From Bernardetiaceae bacterium (GTDB lineage: Bacteria > Bacteroidota > Bacteroidia > Cytophagales > Bernardetiaceae): a stretch of DNA of 64,000 nucleotides. Both the position numbers and the translations under genes were made by a program. The stretch is taken from assembly GCA_020832465.1 (NCBI GenBank), contig JAFIER010000004.1, forward strand, positions 1-64,000, read 5' to 3'. Below are positions 53,583 through 61,741 of this stretch, piece by piece. The number at the start of each line of letters is the position of its first letter. The stretch's first letter is position 1. The notes under the pieces are model-generated. The model did no database searches. It had not been told where the DNA came from and saw only the letters and a program-made list of their open reading frames with translations.

Positions 53583-53634
53583 ATGTTCGAAGTACTTGAA
53601 TAGCTACGTACGCATATCGTGCCGAGGTAGCTCA

Positions 53635-53670
53635 GAAATAATATTTCTGACAGATAGGTTATTCATAGGT
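53635..53670. repeat. Worn hairpin A
   Basis: CAGAAATAATATTTCTGACAG followed by a damaged right arm (ATAGGTTATTCAT), 52 bp after the DUF2911 gene. Confidence 0.4.
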
Positions 53671-53788
53671 TAATGTTGTAAAACGTTCGTATGCTCATAG
53701 ATTTGTACCCTATATGCCATTATGAAAATGAACAAAAAGTTAATTCATATTAAGTTCAAATCAAATTTCTTTTTTTGGGCTTACATTA

Positions 53789-53819
53789 TTGTCCTTTCGA
53801 GGCATTCTATGTAAATTTG
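53789..53819 (+). promoter_or_regulatory. Promoter of the PhoB/PhoR-type pair
   Basis: TTG at 53789-53791, a 20-bp spacer, then TAAATTTG at 53812-53819, 37 bp before the response-regulator ATG. Confidence 0.7.
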
Positions 53820-53855
53820 GCTGAATTTATTTTTTTTACATAAGCTTTACATATA

Positions 53856-54551
53856 ATGAGTTCTCAAAAGGTACTAATCGTAGATGACGAGCCAGACATC
53901 CTTGAGATGCTGACTTACAATTTAGAGCGTGAAGGATATGAGGTGCGCTGTGCCGAAAACGGAGTTGAGGCACTTGAGGTTATAGAAAACTTTACCCCCA
54001 ACATTATTCTACTCGATATTATGATGCCTAAAATGGACGGTGTAGAAACTTGTAGAAGAATCCGAAGCATAGGCGATATGGCGCAGCCGCATATTATATT
54101 TCTCACGGCACGTGCTGAGGAGTATTCCGAAGTGGCTGCTTTTGATGTCGGTGCAGACGATTATCTCACAAAACCTATAAAGCCTCGTGCGCTTTTAAGC
54201 CGTATCAGTGCAATCTTTAGAAAAGAATCGCAAAAAACACAAAATCAAGAGCAAGATATTATCGAAATTGCAGATTTAGTTATAGATAAAACAAGCTATA
54301 CGCTCAAACAAAATAACCTGCCTATTGCATTACCCAAAAAAGAGTTTGAGCTGATTTTTTTCTTAGCGCAAGCGCCTAATAAAGTATTTAGTAGGGAGGA
54401 TATTCTTAAAAATATCTGGGGGCAAGATGTCTATGTATTGGCACGCACCGTTGATGTACATATTCGGCGTATTAGAGAAAAATTAGGAGAGCGTTACATA
54501 CAAACTGTCAAAGGGGTTGGTTATAAATTTATGTTGCCTTCGGAGGAGTAG
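53856..54551 (+). CDS. OmpR/PhoB-family response regulator
   Basis: Receiver domain 1-120 with acidic pocket DDEPD, phospho-acceptor Asp54 (ILLDIMMPKMDG) and Lys in YLTKPIKPR; winged-helix DNA-binding domain about 135-230 with VFSREDILKNIWGQDVYVLARTVDVHIRRIREKLG. Sequence and partner resemble PhoB. It pairs with the sensor kinase 59 bp downstream. No Pho box or phosphate genes are adjacent, so a phosphate role is not shown. Confidence 0.95.
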   Translation: MSSQKVLIVDDEPDILEMLTYNLEREGYEVRCAENGVEALEVIENFTPNIILLDIMMPKMDGVETCRRIRSIGDMAQPHIIFLTARAEEYSEVAAFDVGADDYLTKPIKPRALLSRISAIFRKESQKTQNQEQDIIEIADLVIDKTSYTLKQNNLPIALPKKEFELIFFLAQAPNKVFSREDILKNIWGQDVYVLARTVDVHIRRIREKLGERYIQTVKGVGYKFMLPSEE

Positions 54552-54610
54552 CGATCCAATACACTTTTTAAAAGTGGTCAAAAAAAATTGCAAAAAATAA
54601 AAAAAAATCA

Positions 54611-55774
54611 TTGAAAAGTATAAAAGACTATTGCATTCGTCTTGTAAATCAATTTAATATTGCTCAGGTTTTGAAACTCTCGGCACTTGCAGACCTTTTT
54701 GTTAGTTCACGTGGCGTAGCTTTGCTTTTAGCTATTTTTATCTCACTTGTAACAAGTGCTTTTCTCTCGCTTGTGCCGAGTGTAGGTATTTTTGCGCTTA
54801 GTGTAGCGGCTTTAATTTCTTTTGCCTCTTCTTTTTTGCTGATTTATATTACTTTTGAGTTCTTGATATTCAAAGAAATCAACAACATATACCAAAAACT
54901 GTCAAGAATCAAAAAAAAGGATTTTAAGGCAATGCCTATCAGCAATATGCCCGTTTCTGCCAATCCTATACGGAGAGTCAATCAAGAAATTACAGCTTAT
55001 GCCAGCCAAAAACAAAGCGAAATTGAAGAGTTACGAAAACTCGAAACCTTTAGACGTGAGTTTATTGCAGATGTATCCCACGAACTCAAAACCCCTATAT
55101 TTGCAGCACAAGGCTTTATTCTAACCCTACTAGATGGCGCTATTAATGACGAAAACGTTAGAGAAAAATTTCTCAAAAAATCTGCTAAAATTATGGATTC
55201 GCTCGGTATGTTAGTGCAGGATTTGCTCACGCTCTCGCAGATAGAATCTGGCGATATCGCTATGCGGCACGAAACTTTTAATATCGTAGAAATTGCAGAA
55301 GAGGTCATCGAACAACTCGAGGATAGAGCCGAAGAGCGAAATGTATCGCTCAAACTCAAGTGTAGCGAAGACGCTCTATGGGTCATTGCCGATCCTTATC
55401 GTATCAGTCAAGTACTTGTCAATCTTGCTGTAAATGCCATTAAGTACGGACGTGAAAACGGAAATGTAGATATTTTAATCGAGCCTCGTATCAAAAATAT
55501 CAAAATTTCTGTTATTGATGACGGCGCTGGTATATCGCCCGAGCATCAAAGCCGAATTTTTGAACGCTTTTATAGAATCGAGAAAAGCCGCTCTAAACGG
55601 GAAGGAGGTACAGGACTCGGACTATCCATTGTAAAGCATATCCTCGAGAGGCACGAATCTCAAATCAACGTCAAAAGTGAGGAAGGAAAAGGCACTTGTT
55701 TTTATTTCAAACTACCCAAAGCCACACCACCACCTGCTGAAAAACCGCAAACAGATAACTCAGAAGTTAAGTAA
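54611..55774 (+). CDS. Sensor histidine kinase, PhoR-like, TTG start
   Basis: Two membrane spans (about 33-88), a short linker, then HisKA (REFIADVSHELKTPIFAAQGF, His near 156) and HATPase with N box VNAIKYG, G1 DDGAGIS and GGTGLGLSIVKHIL. No large periplasmic sensor domain is present. The start is read as TTG at 54611 (MKSIKDYCIRL); the next in-frame ATG is inside the linker before HisKA and would lose both spans, and a stop lies upstream at 54569. The 3' end abuts a truncated element 1. Confidence 0.9.
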   Translation: MKSIKDYCIRLVNQFNIAQVLKLSALADLFVSSRGVALLLAIFISLVTSAFLSLVPSVGIFALSVAALISFASSFLLIYITFEFLIFKEINNIYQKLSRIKKKDFKAMPISNMPVSANPIRRVNQEITAYASQKQSEIEELRKLETFRREFIADVSHELKTPIFAAQGFILTLLDGAINDENVREKFLKKSAKIMDSLGMLVQDLLTLSQIESGDIAMRHETFNIVEIAEEVIEQLEDRAEERNVSLKLKCSEDALWVIADPYRISQVLVNLAVNAIKYGRENGNVDILIEPRIKNIKISVIDDGAGISPEHQSRIFERFYRIEKSRSKREGGTGLGLSIVKHILERHESQINVKSEEGKGTCFYFKLPKATPPPAEKPQTDNSEVK

Positions 55775-55775
55775 A

Positions 55776-55854
55776 ATGCTATGGAAAAATGGGCTTAGAA
55801 GTAACATTTCTTGGAGAAATGTTACTTCTATATGGAGAATGTCCAATAGTATGA
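55776..55854. repeat. Element 1, truncated, with covariant hairpin A
   Basis: It starts in the right arm of palindrome C (GCTATGGAAAAATGGGCTTAG). Hairpin A (55797-55829) has arms AGAAGTAACATTTCT and AGAAATGTTACTTCT: a G-C pair replaces the usual A-T on both arms. Right part ATATGGAGAATGTCCA and end TAGTATGA match the reverse of 21-45. Confidence 0.8.
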
Positions 55855-56001
55855 TAAGATACAAAACACGCCAATTCTACAAGGCTCAAATCCCTGATTT
55901 TGATAAAAAAATTTGAATTTCAAGTTTTTGCATGTAATTTTGTTGAATTTAGATTTTCAATATCAAAATTTTTCTGTTTTTATGCAGTAGGCATGCTGAT
56001 T

Positions 56002-56114
56002 GGGTGTACGTCAAATGGGCAAAACGACTTAGTTAGTTGTGGCGCTGAGAGCTTTTCTCCACTGATTATAGCCATATTATTTCTGGGCTAATTTAGCAAA
56101 ATTGTCGTACACCC
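56002..56114. repeat. Element 2 copy with 13-bp inverted ends
   Basis: GGGTGTACGTCAA (56002-56014) and TTGTCGTACACCC (56102-56114) match at 12 of 13 positions. The inner hairpin is lost, leaving a half hairpin A before GGGCTAATTTAGCAAAAT. Confidence 0.75.
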
Positions 56115-56288
56115 TGCTAATTTGATGTTGAGGCTGTTTAAAAATATTTCTTAAAACGCAATAAAATTAGCTTTTACAATAGCTACAGGTGTACATTTGC
56201 TTTTGTAAGGTATTCTGGGGGTGGTTGAAGTAAGAGATAGAATTTTATTTTAACATAGTTTTTTAAACAGCTTCGTTATTGATTTTTT

Positions 56289-56379
56289 GGTAGTCTTAAA
56301 GATGTAATGCTCAAAGTCTTTCAAAACTAACAGTTCTCAAAGAACTGTTAGTTCTAAGCATTACTTGTTATACACTACC
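56289..56379. repeat. Element 3 (91-bp MITE-like), copy 2
   Basis: Same ends, length and hairpin as 46985-47075 with three substitutions. It ends 30 bp before tpiA, so its hairpin is likely in or near the tpiA leader. Between 55855 and 56288 apart from element 2 I see no gene. Confidence 0.85.
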
Positions 56380-56408
56380 GATTTTTTTACTTTAAATTTA
56401 CGAAAACG

Positions 56409-57167
56409 ATGAGTCGCACCAAAATTATTGCAGGCAACTGGAAAATGAATCTCTCACGTATGCAGGCGCAGATACTGACTTCCGAGATTCAACAAATGGC
56501 CAAAGATGAGCTATCTTCAAATAATGAATTGATTTTAATTCCACCATTTGTGCATCTACAGACGGTATCGCATCTTATTGAAAAGGGGCAAGGAGTTGCA
56601 TTAGGTGCGCAGAACTGTGCGGCTTTTGAAAGTGGTGCTTATACAGGAGAGGTCTCGGCAACGATGCTTAGGGATTACAATTGTAGTTTTGTACTGATTG
56701 GACATAGCGAACGCCGTGATTATTTTCATGAAAATGCAGAAGTTTTAGTAGCAAAACTTGCACAAGCACTTGCTCAGGGCTTGCGTCCTATTGTTTGCTT
56801 CGGCGAACCGCTTGAGGTGCGTGAGGCAGCTACTTATTTAAACTTTGTAGAAAAACAGCTCGATGATACGCTCAAAGGGTGTACTTCGCTCGAGGGTTTT
56901 GTATTGGCTTATGAGCCAGTATGGGCAATTGGCACAGGCAAAACAGCATCTGCTGAGCAGGCACAAGAAGTACATGCGCATATTCGCAACTACTTGAAAC
57001 GCAAGTTTGGTGAAAAAGTAGCATCAGAAACACCTATTTTATACGGTGGAAGTTGCAAACCCGACAACGCTGCTTCTATTTTTGAGGGTCAGGATATTGA
57101 TGGAGGGCTTATCGGTGGGGCTGCCCTTAAATCACGAGATTTTATAGATATAGCCAAACAGCTATAA
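56409..57167 (+). CDS. tpiA: Triose-phosphate isomerase
   Basis: Glycolytic TIM barrel. Start MSRTKIIAGNWKMNL holds the Asn and Lys of the active site; catalytic His is in VLIGHSERR and catalytic Glu in AYEPVWAIGTGKTAS; the phosphate loop is GGSCKPDN and GGLIGGAALK. Length 252 is normal. It stands alone between repeat clusters. Confidence 0.97.
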   Translation: MSRTKIIAGNWKMNLSRMQAQILTSEIQQMAKDELSSNNELILIPPFVHLQTVSHLIEKGQGVALGAQNCAAFESGAYTGEVSATMLRDYNCSFVLIGHSERRDYFHENAEVLVAKLAQALAQGLRPIVCFGEPLEVREAATYLNFVEKQLDDTLKGCTSLEGFVLAYEPVWAIGTGKTASAEQAQEVHAHIRNYLKRKFGEKVASETPILYGGSCKPDNAASIFEGQDIDGGLIGGAALKSRDFIDIAKQL

Positions 57168-57361
57168 ATCACTTTTTTATAAAGCTTTAACAGCCTTTTT
57201 TGCTTCATTTCGATTGTTTTTTTCGTACTTTTGGCAATCATTAAAGATGACTACCATGATCCATAAATTATTGGGGCTGCGAGCTTATAGCTGGTTTTTA
57301 GGAGTATGAACCTTGAAAGGTTCGTAGTAGATAGGAAAAACGTCTCTGACTTATAGCTGAT

Positions 57362-57456
57362 TATAGTCTGCCCCCCCTACGCTATGGAAAAAGGGGCTTA
57401 GAAATAACATTTCTTTGAGAAATGTTATTTCTAAGTGGCGAATATATAGCAGTATG
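57362..57456. repeat. Element 1 copy with half of palindrome C
   Basis: Only the right half of C remains (CCCCCCCTACGCTATGGAAAAAG), then GGGGCTTAG, perfect hairpin A (57400-57432) and AGCAGTATG. The rest of the 57168-57590 gap holds no gene. Confidence 0.65.
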
Positions 57457-57578
57457 CTGTATATCTATCGGTGTATGAAAGAAATTTTATTTTCACTTCG
57501 TACACCCCCAAAAACAATGCTTTTGTGATATAGAATCTGGATTTAATATTTATTACTTTTTACAAAGTGCTATTCGCA

Positions 57579-57586
57579 TAGATTTG
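57579..57586 (+). promoter_or_regulatory. -7 element TAGATTTG immediately before the porin ATG
   Basis: Exact TAnnTTTG match ending 4 bp before ATG 57591, which would place the transcript start at or next to the start codon. Confidence 0.45.
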
Positions 57587-57590
57587 TTAC

Positions 57591-59681
57591 ATGAAAAATA
57601 TCTTGGCGCTAATAAGTTGTATTTTTATTTCGGTAGGCTGCCTTTTGCTTCCTTTTGCATTGGAGGCACAGGTTGATCCAGCCAAAAAAGGTATAGAACT
57701 ACAACCATTAGAAAAAGGAAACCTGAGCAATAAGCCCAAAACTGGCAACAACAATACTAATATGCCGCCCCCAGATGGTGAAGGTATGGATTCGGATACA
57801 ACAAAAACAGCACAAAGTGCTGCTGATACCTTAGGTTTCGGACCTCATACTACCACTTTTTTGCGCGAAACTGATGTACTTTATAGTATCAATCGCTCTT
57901 ATAATCCAGATACTTCACTATATCTTTTTCACCGTTATAATGCAGTAGAGCTCAACGACTTTATGAGTCAGGATTTGGGTAATCTGGGTATGGCTACACG
58001 CCCTATTTTTTACGATGCACCCGATATGATTGGCACAAGGCTCGGGCTTTCTGTTTTTGATCATTACATGCGCACACCCGAAGATGTGCGTTATTTTCGT
58101 ACACTTTCACCTTTTACCGAAATTGAGTTTTCGCAGGGGGGCAACGGACGTTCCGACTTAAAAGTATCCTTTTCGCGTAATGTCAATTCACGATTTAATG
58201 TAGCAATGGCTTATGAAAGGCGCAGTGCTAACCGGCTTATAGGAGGGCTATCTCGCCGAAATGACCCGAGCCTTACAGGGCAGGCTATAGAGCTGAGCAC
58301 ACGTTATATATCTAAAAATAAACGCTACAAATTGCTCACAACCCTACTTTTCAATGACCACAGTGTAACGGAAAGTGGTGGGCTTACGGCAGATATTGAA
58401 GTACCAGAGGGGCAGAGCTTTTTGGATAGCATGGTACAGCTCGATGATACACGCTTAGGATTTAAACTAAGTGAGGCTGAAAGCCGTCAAATTCGGCGTA
58501 CAGCACATTTTTATCAGCAATATGCACTCAATCGCAGAGAAAATATAGCATTATTTCACGTTTTTGATTATAGCTCCCAAGACAACTATTTTACAGATAG
58601 AAACTTTTCTCAAAACCAGGGTTTTTATGATTCTGTATATTTTGACCCCGCCAACTCGAGTATTTCGCAGGCTCGTTTCGCCACTTGGCGTGTGTTGGAT
58701 AACAAAGCGGGTTTTAAGGGCAAAGCGGGAAATTTTCGTTATAATACTTATATGCGCTATCGAATCTACGACTACGGTGCAAATTTTATAGTAGATAGTT
58801 TGCAGTCAGCAGTACGATTAGCGAAAGGCGATCCACAAGTATCCTTAGATACGGCAGTAAGCATACCTTTAAATAATGAGCTTTTTGTCGGTGGTGCGCT
58901 TCGCTACTTTTTGCCTAATAACGGCGTTGCGGAAATAAGCGGTGAGTATATGACGGAAGGGGCGTATCGTGCAGAGGCATATTGGCGAACGGGGCGTTTG
59001 CAATTGCGTTATAAACGCAGCCACTATCTGCCCTCTGCCGTGGTGCGTAGCTTTTGGGGCAACCATCACCGCTGGCAAAATGAATTTGAAAATACGACTG
59101 CCGACCGCATAGAAGCTGCTTATGGCTTTAACCCTCTGCCTTATCTATCGGTAAGTCCTTTTATGCAAATTGATAATGTACAAAATTTAGTTTACTTTGA
59201 TTCGGCACAGCAAGCCGCACAAGCAAAAAGTAGCTTGCAAATGTTTCGAATCGGTACGCAAGCTGCCGCTCAATATGGATATTGGAATGCCAAGCTCAAG
59301 TTGATGTATAACCACCGAGAAGGCGAGGACGTATGGCGTATGCCTACACTTTTTACTAATCTTTTGATTACCTATGACCGTATGCTTTTTGATAGCGTTA
59401 TGGAGGCGCAGTTTGGTGTAGATTTTCATTATCATAGTCGCTATCAGGCTAATGCTTATTCGCCTGCAAGCAATCAGTTTTATTTGCAAAATGATGAGCG
59501 TGTAGGCGGATTCCCGCTTGCTACCTTGTTTTTTAATTTTAAAGTCAAGCGCGTACTGCTATCTTTACGTATGTGGAATGTACTTCAAGGCGTAACGGCT
59601 GCTAATTTTTATGATACACCTTTTTATATTGCACAGCCTCGCGCTTTTGAAATCCGTATAAACTGGCTATTTTTTGATTAA
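57591..59681 (+). CDS. Putative outer-membrane porin (Porin_10 type)
   Basis: Signal peptide (cut near LEAQV), a Pro/Asn/Asp-rich linker to about residue 75, then a barrel. DTSLYLFHRYNAVELNDFMSQDLGNLGMATRPIFYD is the family's N-terminal signature, followed by TEIEFSQGGNGRSDLKVSFSRNVNSRFNVAMAYE. The C-terminus ends in alternating residues with a final aromatic (INWLFFD), as barrel proteins do. Solute specificity is unknown. Length 696 fits. The gene may be leaderless. Confidence 0.85.
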   Translation: MKNILALISCIFISVGCLLLPFALEAQVDPAKKGIELQPLEKGNLSNKPKTGNNNTNMPPPDGEGMDSDTTKTAQSAADTLGFGPHTTTFLRETDVLYSINRSYNPDTSLYLFHRYNAVELNDFMSQDLGNLGMATRPIFYDAPDMIGTRLGLSVFDHYMRTPEDVRYFRTLSPFTEIEFSQGGNGRSDLKVSFSRNVNSRFNVAMAYERRSANRLIGGLSRRNDPSLTGQAIELSTRYISKNKRYKLLTTLLFNDHSVTESGGLTADIEVPEGQSFLDSMVQLDDTRLGFKLSEAESRQIRRTAHFYQQYALNRRENIALFHVFDYSSQDNYFTDRNFSQNQGFYDSVYFDPANSSISQARFATWRVLDNKAGFKGKAGNFRYNTYMRYRIYDYGANFIVDSLQSAVRLAKGDPQVSLDTAVSIPLNNELFVGGALRYFLPNNGVAEISGEYMTEGAYRAEAYWRTGRLQLRYKRSHYLPSAVVRSFWGNHHRWQNEFENTTADRIEAAYGFNPLPYLSVSPFMQIDNVQNLVYFDSAQQAAQAKSSLQMFRIGTQAAAQYGYWNAKLKLMYNHREGEDVWRMPTLFTNLLITYDRMLFDSVMEAQFGVDFHYHSRYQANAYSPASNQFYLQNDERVGGFPLATLFFNFKVKRVLLSLRMWNVLQGVTAANFYDTPFYIAQPRAFEIRINWLFFD

Positions 59682-60232
59682 ATGCGCTTTATTTAGACTA
59701 ACTTTACAAAAAAAAGTCTTGTAAGTCAGTATTTTATTAAATTTTTTGTACATTTATAGCTTTTATCATACGGCATTATTACAGAATACTTGCGATCTGT
59801 ATAGCCTATGATTTTTTAACCTTTATGTACAGAAAATAGGTAAGTTGCTTAATCCTTCTTTAAGGGCTTTGAATGCTGATTATCAAAAAATTGCTATCAT
59901 ACAAAAAAATATAATTGAAAATTCAGGCGATAAATCGGCTTGTAAGATAGTTTTCTTTGTATAAGCAAATGGGCTTATTTTGCAACTATTACGCCTACAA
60001 AACGTACTTGCATAGGAGACATGCTAAGCCACAGGTAGGCAAACAATTTATAAAATTTTTCATTTCTTTGCTATAACAAACTATACTACTATACATATTG
60101 CAAAGAGATAGTCATAATGAGCAAAAAGATGTTGTTTTACCAAATCTTGTTACAGTATTACAACTACAATTTTTGCAAGCAAAGGAGTAAGCCTTGTACT
60201 TATCTCGAGATACAAAAAAATTAAACAAAAAA
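59682..60232. other. Intergenic region without a gene
   Basis: 551 bp, AT-rich, free of the repeat families, which is unusual here. It contains in-frame codons upstream of the kinase from a TTG at 60194, but no convincing ORF, tRNA or terminator. A promoter for the kinase is probably inside but no exact TAnnTTTG was found. Confidence 0.4.
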
Positions 60233-61468
60233 ATGAGAGTTGATCATTCTGCCATTTTATACATAGACGACGAAGCCTCAAACTTAGAAGTGTTCGAAGC
60301 ACAGTTTAAAGCGGACTACACTTTATTTACGGCACAGTCTGGTACAGAGGGTATGCGTTTGCTCACCGAGCACAGAGAAAAAATAGCTGTTATCATCACC
60401 GACCAGCGCATGCCTGATATGAGTGGTATGGAGTTTCTCAAACACATGCGAGAGGTCTATCCTGATAAAGTTAGAATTTTGCTTACTGCTTATAACGATT
60501 GGCGTATTATAAGCCGTGCTATCAATGATTGTGATATTTATAGGTATGTCTCGAAACCTTGGGATTCTAAAGAACTGCGCTTTACAATCAATAAAGCCAT
60601 TGAAAATTATTTACTCAAAAAGGAAAATCAAAAACTTATAGAAGACCTGCGCCAAACGAATGTACACCTTGAAGGCATCGTGAGTAAACGTACTGCCGAA
60701 GTCGAAGCACAAAATCAAAAATTACAAGAGCTTAACGAAGAGAAAACAGCTATTGTAAATATGGTAGCTCACGATTTAAAGTCCCCGCTTAATCGCATTA
60801 AGGGTTTTTCCCAACTTATTCCTCTTGTGGGTGAACTCAACGAAGAGCAAAAACTTTATTTAACGCAAATCAATGAAGTTTGTAATGATGCCTCTTCCAT
60901 GATTCAACGTTTTTTGGATATAAATGCCATTGAATCCAAGACCAAAGAGGTCAAGCTCGTCCCAATAGAACTCTCTGCATTATTGCGCCATATCATCAAA
61001 GGCTATCACGAGCAGGCGCATCAAAAGGATATTCAAATGCACTTTCATTCTGATGCCTCCAAAATTTATATTCAAGGCGATGAAGAGTATCTAAACCGAA
61101 TATTCGATAATCTACTCTCTAACGCCCTGAAATTTTCCCCCGAAGGTCGCAATATTTATATCCGAATCGAACTCAAAAATCCTGAAAGCGAAGTAGAAGT
61201 ACACATCAAAGACGAAGGACCAGGATTGAGCGATAGCGATAAAGAAAAACTTTTTAGAAAGTATCAAGTATTGAGCGCAAAACCTACGGGAAACGAAAGC
61301 TCTACAGGTTTGGGCTTATCTATTGTCAAAACGCTGCTTAGTCGCATTGAAGCCAGTATTATTGTTGAGAGTGAAAGGGGAAAAGGTACGGATTTTATTA
61401 CGTTTTTTCAACCCTATACCGATATTGAAAGCATTAAAGCCTTAGAAATGCAAGAAGAAGATGCTTAA
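60233..61468 (+). CDS. Response regulator-histidine kinase hybrid (receiver first)
   Basis: Receiver domain about 5-122 (ILYIDDEASN, Asp in VIITDQRMPDMSG, LLTAYNDWRIISRAIND, YRYVSKPWD), a coiled coil about 130-180, HisKA with MVAHDLKSPLNRIKGFSQL, and HATPase with NLLSNALKFSP, KDEGPGLS and TGLGLSIVKTLLSR. No membrane span, so it is a cytoplasmic signalling protein receiving phosphate from another kinase. The receiver resembles the RpfG/HD-GYP-associated type. The ATG at 60233 is used; a TTG at 60194 would add 13 residues. Confidence 0.9.
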   Translation: MRVDHSAILYIDDEASNLEVFEAQFKADYTLFTAQSGTEGMRLLTEHREKIAVIITDQRMPDMSGMEFLKHMREVYPDKVRILLTAYNDWRIISRAINDCDIYRYVSKPWDSKELRFTINKAIENYLLKKENQKLIEDLRQTNVHLEGIVSKRTAEVEAQNQKLQELNEEKTAIVNMVAHDLKSPLNRIKGFSQLIPLVGELNEEQKLYLTQINEVCNDASSMIQRFLDINAIESKTKEVKLVPIELSALLRHIIKGYHEQAHQKDIQMHFHSDASKIYIQGDEEYLNRIFDNLLSNALKFSPEGRNIYIRIELKNPESEVEVHIKDEGPGLSDSDKEKLFRKYQVLSAKPTGNESSTGLGLSIVKTLLSRIEASIIVESERGKGTDFITFFQPYTDIESIKALEMQEEDA

Positions 61469-61469
61469 T

Positions 61470-61592
61470 CATACTACATAGACATTCGCTAGCCAGCAAT
61501 AACATGTCTCAAAAAAATGTTATTGCTAAGCCCATTTTTGCATAGCTTGGGGTTTGCAAACCCCAAGCTATGCAAAAATGTATAGTAGTATG
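61470..61592. repeat. Element 1, best complete copy
   Basis: CATACTAC at 61470 and GTAGTATG at 61592 are perfect inverted ends. Hairpin A (arms AGCAATAACAT and ATGTTATTGCT, covariant) at about 61495-61527, linker AAGCCC, then palindrome C at 61533-61580: 48 bp, perfect, loop-free, arms CATTTTTGCATAGCTTGGGG. Confidence 0.9.
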
Positions 61593-61741
61593 TGCTTAAT
61601 AAAAATGATAAGTAAGGGTACAAAAATAACAGCCCTTTTTAGTTGTTTAATAAGCTCATAACCAAATACTTGCTGAAATAATAAAAAAGCACTGGTGCTT
61701 AGATAGAGTTTAAAATTATTTGAAGTAGTAAAAAAAGGGGC

